Positions 7,594-12,853 of a DNA stretch of 15,371 nucleotides are shown one piece after another. Both the position numbers and the translations under genes were made by a program. The notes under the pieces were generated by a model. It was not told the DNA's origin. It did no database searches and saw only the letters and a program-made list of their open reading frames with translations. Location: assembly GCA_016206565.1 (NCBI GenBank), contig JACQRG010000025.1, forward strand, positions 1-15,371, written 5' to 3'. This DNA is from Candidatus Omnitrophota bacterium (GTDB lineage: Bacteria > Omnitrophota > Gorgyraeia > Aquiviventales > Aquiviventaceae). Position 1 is the stretch's first letter, and every line of letters begins with the position of its first letter.

Positions 7594-8915
7594 CGGTCCA
7601 ATTCTCCACCAATCATGTTGACCGAGCCGAACGTCGGCACGATGTCCGCCACCATATCGCCGACGATGAGCTCCGACAGGGCCGCCATAATGGCGAAGCA
7701 CGGCGGCCGAACCCGCACCCGGTAGGGCTGGTCCGAGCCGTCGCTGACAACGTAAAAGCCCAGCTCGCCGTTAGCACCCTCTACTGCGCTGTAGTATTCC
7801 CCCTGCGGGGGGCGGATGCCATGGCCCAGCATCACCAGCTTGAAGTGGTGCATGAGCCCCTCGATGTTGCCGTAGGTATCTTCCTTCGCCGGCAGCACCG
7901 CCCGCTTGGCATCGGGATTCACCGCCTCGTGAAAGCCGCGGGTGGAGCCTTGCAGCGTGGGATCGAGCCGGACGCGCACGTTCTTGAACCCCGCCACCCG
8001 GCCCATCTTCGCCTCATCCACCATGACGCCGGCCGGCAGCATGCGGCCCTCGTGGTCCACGTTCAGCGGCCCGCCCGGCAGGGTCTCCAGCGCCTGCTCG
8101 ACGATGCGCATGCTCTGCTCCATTTCTTCCATGCGCACCAGGTAGCGGTCGTAGTTATCGCCGTGCTCGCCGGTGGGCACGTCGAACTGGAAGCGGTCGT
8201 ACACGAAGTAGGGGCTGTACTTTCGGCAGTCCAGCGCCGCGCCGGTCGAGCGCAGAAACGGGCCGGTGATGCCAAAGCTGAGCGCCCGTTCCTTTCCGAT
8301 AACGCCGGTGCCCTGCATGCGGTCCACGAAGATGCGGTTGCGCGTCAGCAGCCCGTCGCACTCCAGCAGCACCTTGCGCACGTCCTCCAGCGCCTTGCGC
8401 GCGCGCTCGGCGAATCCCTCCGGCAGGTCGGCCTTGACCCCGCCGACCCGGCCATAGGAGATGGTCAGCCGCGCGCCGGTGACCGCCTCGACGAGCTCCC
8501 AGAGCCACTCGCGCGCCTTGATCATGTACAGGAAGACGGTGAACGCCCCCAGCTCCATGGCCGAGGCGCCCACGCAGGTCAAGTGGTCGGTGATGCGGGA
8601 GAGCTCCGACATGATGACGCGGATGTACTGGCAGCGCTCGGTCGCTTCGATCCCCAGGAGCCGCTCCACGGCCAGGCAGTAGCCGAAGTTGTTGATGAGC
8701 GGGGAGACGTAGTTGAGCCGGTCCGTGTACGGGATGGCGTTGTTGTAGGGGCCGGCCTCCGCGTCCTTCTCGAAGGCCCGGTGCAAATAGCCGATTTCCA
8801 CGTCGGCGCCCACCACCCGCTCGCCGTCCAGCTCGGTGATGATCTGCACGATGCCATGCATCGCCGGGTGGGAGGGCCCGATGTTGAGGAACATGTGCCG
8901 TGTCTCGGTCGGCAT
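7590..8915 (-). CDS. nuoD: NADH-quinone oxidoreductase subunit D (49-kDa subunit)
   Basis: A 441-residue subunit forming the quinone pocket with NuoB. It opens with GPSHPAMHG; His 20 and Tyr 69 (in TDRLNYVSP) align by eye with the quinone-binding His38 and Tyr87 of Thermus Nqo4. The family C-terminus TFGSVNMIGGELDR is intact. Two things are odd: the N-terminus is about 20 residues shorter than in Thermus Nqo4, and residues about 288-337 (between GGPLNVD and RAVLPAKEDTYGNIE) appear to be an insertion of about 45-50 residues. It starts at the ATG sharing a base with the nuoC stop (TGATG) and ends overlapping the nuoEF start (ATGA). Confidence 0.95.
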   Translation of the reverse strand: MPTETRHMFLNIGPSHPAMHGIVQIITELDGERVVGADVEIGYLHRAFEKDAEAGPYNNAIPYTDRLNYVSPLINNFGYCLAVERLLGIEATERCQYIRVIMSELSRITDHLTCVGASAMELGAFTVFLYMIKAREWLWELVEAVTGARLTISYGRVGGVKADLPEGFAERARKALEDVRKVLLECDGLLTRNRIFVDRMQGTGVIGKERALSFGITGPFLRSTGAALDCRKYSPYFVYDRFQFDVPTGEHGDNYDRYLVRMEEMEQSMRIVEQALETLPGGPLNVDHEGRMLPAGVMVDEAKMGRVAGFKNVRVRLDPTLQGSTRGFHEAVNPDAKRAVLPAKEDTYGNIEGLMHHFKLVMLGHGIRPPQGEYYSAVEGANGELGFYVVSDGSDQPYRVRVRPPCFAIMAALSELIVGDMVADIVPTFGSVNMIGGELDR

Positions 8916-9514
8916 CAGTTCACCGGTCCGATGATCGGCTGGCGCTTGTTGATGGGGTAGTCCTTGCGCAGCGGGTGGCCCTGGAACGATTCGTACATCA
9001 GGATGCGCTTGAGGTTCGGATGCCCCTCAAACACCACCCCGAACATATCCCAGACCTCGCGCTCGTACCAGTTGGCCGCGGCCCACAGCCCGGCCAGCGA
9101 CGGCACGCTGGGCTCGGCGAACGACACCGGGACTTTCAGGCGAAGGCGCCGGCGGTGGGCGGTGGAGTAGAAATGGTAGACGACCTCGAAGCGGTGTTGC
9201 GCATCATGCGGCACGCCGCGCTCCCATCGCTCGGCGCTGGGGGCCGGCGACATGAAGTACGGCAGCGGCGAGGGGGTGCGCAGCGTCGGCGCGCTGGCCT
9301 GGGACATCCCGAACCACGCGTAGTCCGCGCCGCACAGGTCCATCAGGACGTCGAACGCCGTGGCCGGGTCGTCCCGCAGGGCCGTCGCCACCTCAAGGAG
9401 GCCCTCCCGCCGGATGGTCACGGTCGGCTGGCCTCGGTAGGCGTGAGCCGCCAGGATGTGCTGCGGGAAACGCGCCCTCAAGCGGGCAATCAACTCATCT
9501 GAAGCCGTCGGCAT
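8915..9514 (-). CDS. nuoC: NADH-quinone oxidoreductase subunit C (30-kDa subunit)
   Basis: A 199-residue hydrophilic complex I subunit that packs against NuoD. The C-terminal family signature is clear: ANWYEREVWDMFGVVFEGHP, then LKRILMYESFQGHPLRKDYP. The N-terminal half leads into DLCGADY and later RFEVVYHFYS, segments that are normally almost adjacent; here about 42 Pro/Ser-rich residues (66-107) separate them, so this is a lineage-specific insertion. I used the ATG at 9514. A GTG at 9520 is equally possible and has an AAGG slightly better placed upstream. There is a gap of about 20 bases after nuoB, the only clear gap among the nuo genes; the stop overlaps the nuoD start (TGATG). Confidence 0.93.
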   Translation of the reverse strand: MPTASDELIARLRARFPQHILAAHAYRGQPTVTIRREGLLEVATALRDDPATAFDVLMDLCGADYAWFGMSQASAPTLRTPSPLPYFMSPAPSAERWERGVPHDAQHRFEVVYHFYSTAHRRRLRLKVPVSFAEPSVPSLAGLWAAANWYEREVWDMFGVVFEGHPNLKRILMYESFQGHPLRKDYPINKRQPIIGPVN

Positions 9515-9533
9515 GGGCACCCGCGCCGCAACC

Positions 9534-10004
9534 TTAGCGGGCCAGCTCGCCCTGCGCGATCTTCTCCTGGAGCTTGATCAGGCCGTCCAGGACGTTCTCC
9601 GGCCTGGGTGGGCAGCCGGGGATGTACACGTCCACCGGCATGACGGTATCAATGCCCTGCACGGTGGCGTAGTTATCGTAAAACCCTCCGGTGCACGTGC
9701 ACACGCCGAACGCCACGACCCACTTCGGCTCGGTCATCTGGTCGTAGACGCGCCGCAGCATCGGCGCGAGCTTGTGGCTGATGGTGCCCACCACGAAGAG
9801 CACGTCCGCCTGCCGGGGGGAGAAGCGCGGAAATCCCGCCCCGAAGCGGTCCATGTCATAGTGGGAGGTGGCGGTGGCCATGTATTCCATGCCGCAGCAG
9901 GCAGTCACGAAGGGATATTGGAAGATGGAGAACTTGCGCGCCCAGCCCAGCGCCGCATCCAGGCGGGTCGTCATCCAGTTGAGCTTTGCCGCATCAACGC
10001 TCAT
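9534..10004 (-). CDS. nuoB: NADH-quinone oxidoreductase subunit B (cluster N2 subunit)
   Basis: A 156-residue subunit carrying the terminal 4Fe-4S cluster N2, which reduces quinone at the NuoB-NuoD interface. The ligands are visible: tandem Cys 36-37 (TACCGME), Cys 102 (GVCTCTGG) and Cys 131 (GCPPRPE). An extra Cys at 104 makes the third motif unusual. The ATG at 10004 overlaps the nuoA stop as ATGA, which favours it over a GTG two codons upstream (10010). The length is typical for the family. It sits second in the operon, in the standard nuoA-B-C-D order. Confidence 0.95.
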   Translation of the reverse strand: MSVDAAKLNWMTTRLDAALGWARKFSIFQYPFVTACCGMEYMATATSHYDMDRFGAGFPRFSPRQADVLFVVGTISHKLAPMLRRVYDQMTEPKWVVAFGVCTCTGGFYDNYATVQGIDTVMPVDVYIPGCPPRPENVLDGLIKLQEKIAQGELAR

Positions 10005-10354
10005 TTCCACTCAAGCGCCCCTTGCCGCCAGGCATAGACGAAGCCGGCGACGACGATCGCCAGGAACGCCCCCATCTCGACCAGCCCGAACCAGCCCAAC
10101 TCCTCCACCAGCACCGCCCAGGGGAAGAGGAAGACGAGCTCCACGTCGAAGACGACGAAGAGCATCGCCGCCACGTAGAAATGCACCGGCAATCGGCCCG
10201 CCGGCAGGGCGATCGGCGGCACGCCGCACTCGAAGGGCTCCAGCTTGACCGGGTTGGGCCGGCGCGGCCCGAAGAGGCGGTTGGCGAAGAGCATCGCCAG
10301 CGCAACGGCCAGCGCCAGAACGGCGAAGAGCAGGAGAGCGGCGTATTCCAGCAT
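10001..10354 (-). CDS. nuoA: NADH-quinone oxidoreductase subunit A
   Basis: A 117-residue, three-helix membrane subunit of complex I that helps form the quinone-site loop region. The conserved stretch KLEPFECGVPP after helix 1 and the acidic helix 2 (FVVFDVELVFLFPWA) are family hallmarks. I start it at the ATG at 10354, which begins directly with the first hydrophobic helix (MLEYAALLLF). An ATG at 10444 would add 30 basic, Ser/Arg-rich residues encoded by the operator palindrome and a GC repeat, and I reject it. It is the first gene of the nuo operon; its promoter and operator lie at about 10427-10491. Confidence 0.93.
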   Translation of the reverse strand: MLEYAALLLFAVLALAVALAMLFANRLFGPRRPNPVKLEPFECGVPPIALPAGRLPVHFYVAAMLFVVFDVELVFLFPWAVLVEELGWFGLVEMGAFLAIVVAGFVYAWRQGALEWK

Positions 10355-10364
10355 GGCGGAGGAG

Positions 10365-10394
10365 ATCCCTCGACTCGCTGCGCTCGCTCGGGAT
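10365..10394. repeat. GC-rich CTCGCT-type repeat flanked by ATCCC/GGGAT
   Basis: The stretch begins ATCCC and ends GGGAT, a 5-bp inverted repeat, around a near-tandem pair CTCGCTGCG and CTCGCTCGG. It lies in the nuoA leader, 11 bases upstream of the ATG. I recall similar 'ctcgctgcgctcgctcggga' strings as dispersed intergenic repeats in many environmental genomes, but cannot verify this here. No function is assigned. Confidence 0.4.
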
Positions 10395-10426
10395 GGCGGC
10401 CGCTTGAGTAAATGACGAACCGCCAA

Positions 10427-10448
10427 GTTTGTGATAAATTTCACAAAC
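10427..10448. promoter_or_regulatory. Palindromic operator upstream of nuoA, Rex-like
   Basis: Perfect 8-bp arms GTTTGTGA and TCACAAAC are separated by TAAATT. The core TTGTGATAAATTTCACAA matches the known Rex box TTGTGAA-N4-TTCACAA at every specified base except one. It lies about 75 bases upstream of nuoA and just downstream of a candidate -10 box, where a bound repressor would block transcription. Rex is an NADH/NAD+-sensing repressor with known nuo targets in Streptomyces, which fits. The core is also a perfect TGTGA-N6-TCACA, so a CRP/FNR-family regulator is the main alternative. Confidence 0.65.
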
Positions 10449-10462
10449 GCACAGGTGGGACT

Positions 10463-10491
10463 AGTATAGGGCTACTTGGTGTAGTAGTCCA
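10463..10491 (-). promoter_or_regulatory. Candidate sigma70-type promoter of the nuo operon
   Basis: On the minus strand TGGACT (10486-10491, 4 of 6 matches to TTGACA) is followed after 17 bases by TATACT (10463-10468, 5 of 6 matches to TATAAT). The expected start site near 10456 places the palindrome at 10427-10448 just downstream. The -35 box overlaps the last codons of the speD-like gene. The string CTATACTAG around the -10 box is identical to that at the ABC exporter promoter. Confidence 0.5.
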
Positions 10492-10900
10492 GCCCCCGCT
10501 CGAGGAACTGCTCGTCCATCCGCTTGGGGGCGAAGAAGCCGCGGACGAACGCCTTCAGGGGCTCGATGTCGAACTGCCGGCAGCTGTAGACGTCAATCGA
10601 GATGAAATCCTTGGGGGTCAGGGTGTGGATCTGGATGCCGCTCTCCACCAGGGGGATCCAGCCGCTGAGGCCCGCCTTGTCCGGATACCGCTTGCCGTCC
10701 GTGCGGAAGATGAACGGCGGCGACTGGGGCTCGACCTTCAGCACGCGGACGATCTCCTCCAGAAAGTTGTAGCAGAGGGTCAGGTCGTCGCACGCGCCCT
10801 TCTTGCACTCGTAGAGGTCCAACAAGAGCTGATACCCGAACGGCGCTGGCCGCACGCCCTTGACGGGCCCGGCGGCCGGCAGATCGCAGACTTGCGGCAT
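10472..10900 (-). CDS. SpeD-family pyruvoyl-dependent decarboxylase (AdoMet decarboxylase homologue)
   Basis: A 142-residue protein of normal prokaryotic SpeD length. Ser 87 in VESGIQIHT is the expected self-cleavage site and pyruvoyl precursor after Glu 86. His 92 and Cys 107 fall at Ser+5 and Ser+20, the same spacing as Ser63, His68 and Cys83 of classical SpeD, so the processing and catalytic triad is complete. The usual ESH reads ESG, and the HTWPE segment reads HTLTPKD; as I recall, its Trp and Glu contact the AdoMet adenine and ribose. The enzyme may therefore decarboxylate another substrate, such as arginine or ornithine, as reported for neofunctionalised SpeD homologues. There is no speE neighbour. 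A strong SD (GAGGAGGT) lies just upstream of the ATG at 10900. It has its own promoter and an attenuator-like leader. Confidence 0.8.
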   Translation of the reverse strand: MPQVCDLPAAGPVKGVRPAPFGYQLLLDLYECKKGACDDLTLCYNFLEEIVRVLKVEPQSPPFIFRTDGKRYPDKAGLSGWIPLVESGIQIHTLTPKDFISIDVYSCRQFDIEPLKAFVRGFFAPKRMDEQFLERGLDYYTK

Positions 10901-10913
10901 CCAACCTCCTCAG

Positions 10914-10946
10914 AAAAACAGACACCCCGACGGCAGTCCGTCGGGG
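10914..10946 (-). terminator. Intrinsic terminator-like hairpin in the speD-like leader
   Basis: A perfect 9-bp stem (CCCCGACGG at 10925-10933, CCGTCGGGG at 10938-10946) closes a 4-base loop. On the minus strand it is followed by TGTCTGTTTTT (10914-10924) and then directly by the SD of the speD-like gene. On the plus strand no T-run follows. No minus-strand gene lies upstream to be terminated, because the neighbour is divergent, so it sits between promoter and gene as an attenuator would. Confidence 0.65.
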
Positions 10947-11021
10947 TTCGCGACTTTAGTGACCTCGATTGTCCTTTCCGCGTTCTTCCATCGGCCTCGC
11001 GGTTCGTCGAGCGTTGAGTAG

Positions 11022-11049
11022 ATACTAACGCAACAGGCCGAGATGTCAA
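11022..11049 (-). promoter_or_regulatory. Candidate promoter of the speD-like gene
   Basis: On the minus strand a perfect TTGACA (11044-11049) is followed after 16 bases by TAGTAT (11022-11027, 4 of 6 matches to TATAAT). The start site would be near 11015, giving a leader of about 115 bases that contains the stem CCGCG...CGCGG and the terminator-like hairpin at 10925-10946. Confidence 0.55.
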
Positions 11050-11065
11050 TGAAAAACAGAGGGGA

Positions 11066-11089
11066 GGTGCTATACTAGCACCCCTCATG
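11066..11089 (+). promoter_or_regulatory. Extended -10 promoter inside a palindrome; possible leaderless start of the ABC exporter
   Basis: TGCTATACT (11068-11076) is an extended -10 box (TG-N-TATACT) with no good -35 upstream. The start site would fall near 11083, three or four bases before the ATG at 11087, so the mRNA may be leaderless or nearly so. The box sits inside a perfect 7-bp inverted repeat, GGTGCTA-TAC-TAGCACC (11066-11082), which could be an operator. If transcription began further upstream, the same bases would fold and hide the GGGGAGGT SD-like sequence. Confidence 0.45.
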
Positions 11090-12853
11090 ATGACCGCGCA
11101 CCCGCCCACACCAAGCCTGCCGCGGTTCCTGGCCTACGTGCGGCCGTACCGCCTCATGCTGGTCGCGGCGGTGGCGTGCGGGATCGTGCGCTACCTCGTG
11201 CCGCTGGCCCTCCCGTGGACCGTCAAGATCTTGGTGGACGACTTCCTCGCGCCCGCCAGCCCGCGGCCGCACGCGCAGCTGCACTGGCTGATGCTCGGCC
11301 TGTGCGCGCTCTACGTCGTCTACGGCATCGCCAGCTACTGGCGCTCCTACCTGGCGGGACGGGCCGGCCACCGCATCATCTTCGATCTGCGCCAGGCGCT
11401 CTACCTGCACCTGCAGCGCATGAGCCTGAGCTTCTTCGACCGTCAGCAGATTGGGGCGGTCGTCTCTCGGGTGACGACCGATATCGCCTCCGCCCAGAAC
11501 TTTGTGGGCGCCGCCTTCGTGAGCACGGTCATGGACCTCTCCTGCGTGGCGGTCATCCTCATCCTGCTCTTCCTGGCCCACCCGACGCTCGCACTGGTCT
11601 CGCTGGCGGTCCTGCCGGCCTACGCGCTGATCAGCTACCACCTGCAGCGGCGCATTCGCGCCAAGAGCCGCGCGATGCACCAGCAATTGCAGCAGATGTC
11701 CGGGGACCTGCACGAGCAGCTTGCGGGGATCTCGACCATCCAGGCCTTCACGCAGGAGGAAAGCGAGGCGCGCGAGTTCCGGGAGAAGAGCGAAGCTTAT
11801 TTCAGCACGGTCATTGACAACGTCCGCCTGCAGTCCATCGCGCTGGGGGCGACCGGCTTCCTCGGCGCGCTCGGACCGATCCTGGTCCTCTGGGCGGGGG
11901 CCGGCGAGGTCTGGTCCGGCCGCCTGACCGTGGGCACGCTCATGGCGTTCTACGGCTACCTGGCCATGCTCTACCAGCCGATCCAGCGCCTGACGGAGTT
12001 GAACCTGATCCTGGCCAACAGCCTCGCCGCCATGGACCGCATCTTCGAGGTGTTCGACACCGAGCCGGACGTGCAGGAGGAGCCGCAGGCCGTCGCGCTG
12101 CCGCGCGTGCAAGGCGAGATCGCGTTCGAGCGGGTGCGGTTCCAGTACGAGGACCGGGACCCGGTCTTCGAGGACCTGACGCTGCGCATCGCCGCGGGCA
12201 CGACAGTCGCCCTCATCGGCCCGAGCGGGGCCGGCAAGTCCACGCTCGTGAAGCTCCTGCCCCGGTATTACGACGTGACCGGCGGGCGCATCACCATTGA
12301 CGGCGCCGACCTCCGGCGGGCGACGCTGAAGTCGCTGCGCCAGCAGATCGCCATCGTCCCGCAGGAGCCCATCCTCTTCAGCGGGACGATCGCAGAGAAC
12401 CTGCGCTACGGCAATCCGGAAGCCGGCGAGGAGGCGCTGCGCCGCGCCGCGCAGGCCGCGTTCGCCGATGCCTTCATCGCGCAGCTGCCGGACGGGTACC
12501 AGACCGAGATCGGCGAGCGGGGGGTGCGCCTCTCCGGGGGGCAAAAGCAGCGGCTGGCGATTGCGCGGGCGTTCCTCAAGGATGCGCCGATCGTCATCCT
12601 GGACGAGCCGACCTCGGCGCTGGACGCCGAATCCGAGGAGCTCGTCAAGCAAGCGCTCCAGCGGCTGCTGCAGGGGCGCACGGCGCTCATCATCGCCCAC
12701 CGCCTCTCCACCATCGAGCATGCCGACGTGGTCGCCGTCCTCGACGGCGGGTGCATCGTCGAGCAAGGCTCCCACCCCCAGCTGCTGCATCGCGCCGGCG
12801 GCCTCTATCGCCGCTACGCCGAGCGCCAGCTGGCCTCGACGCTGCTCTCCTAA
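11087..12853 (+). CDS. ABC exporter, MsbA-like (TMD-NBD half transporter)
   Basis: A 588-residue protein with an N-terminal six-helix export domain (about 1-320) and a nucleotide-binding domain (about 340-580). The NBD is complete: Walker A GPSGAGKST (378-386), Q-loop Gln 426, signature LSGGQ (482-486), Walker B IVILDE with catalytic Glu 507, and H-loop His 538. It should act as a homodimer exporting lipids or drugs across the inner membrane. MsbA, multidrug and peptide exporters share this layout, so the substrate is open and no symbol is given. It is divergent from the speD-like gene and single in its direction, so a heterodimer partner is not visible. Its TAA overlaps the stop of the convergent kinase gene. 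A long antisense frame here is a codon-bias shadow. Confidence 0.93.
   Translation: MMTAHPPTPSLPRFLAYVRPYRLMLVAAVACGIVRYLVPLALPWTVKILVDDFLAPASPRPHAQLHWLMLGLCALYVVYGIASYWRSYLAGRAGHRIIFDLRQALYLHLQRMSLSFFDRQQIGAVVSRVTTDIASAQNFVGAAFVSTVMDLSCVAVILILLFLAHPTLALVSLAVLPAYALISYHLQRRIRAKSRAMHQQLQQMSGDLHEQLAGISTIQAFTQEESEAREFREKSEAYFSTVIDNVRLQSIALGATGFLGALGPILVLWAGAGEVWSGRLTVGTLMAFYGYLAMLYQPIQRLTELNLILANSLAAMDRIFEVFDTEPDVQEEPQAVALPRVQGEIAFERVRFQYEDRDPVFEDLTLRIAAGTTVALIGPSGAGKSTLVKLLPRYYDVTGGRITIDGADLRRATLKSLRQQIAIVPQEPILFSGTIAENLRYGNPEAGEEALRRAAQAAFADAFIAQLPDGYQTEIGERGVRLSGGQKQRLAIARAFLKDAPIVILDEPTSALDAESEELVKQALQRLLQGRTALIIAHRLSTIEHADVVAVLDGGCIVEQGSHPQLLHRAGGLYRRYAERQLASTLLS

Noticed and set aside
7594..7701. 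Upstream extension of the nuoEF fusion into nuoD
   Set aside because: The ATG at 7593 forms an ATGA overlap with the nuoD stop and gives a normal NuoE N-terminus.
7572..8960. Plus-strand open frame of 462 codons antisense to nuoD
   Set aside because: His/Gln/Arg-rich shadow of nuoD with no independent support.
10355..10444. N-terminal extension of nuoA to the ATG at 10444
   Set aside because: It would be encoded by the operator palindrome and a GC repeat and adds a basic stretch not seen in NuoA.
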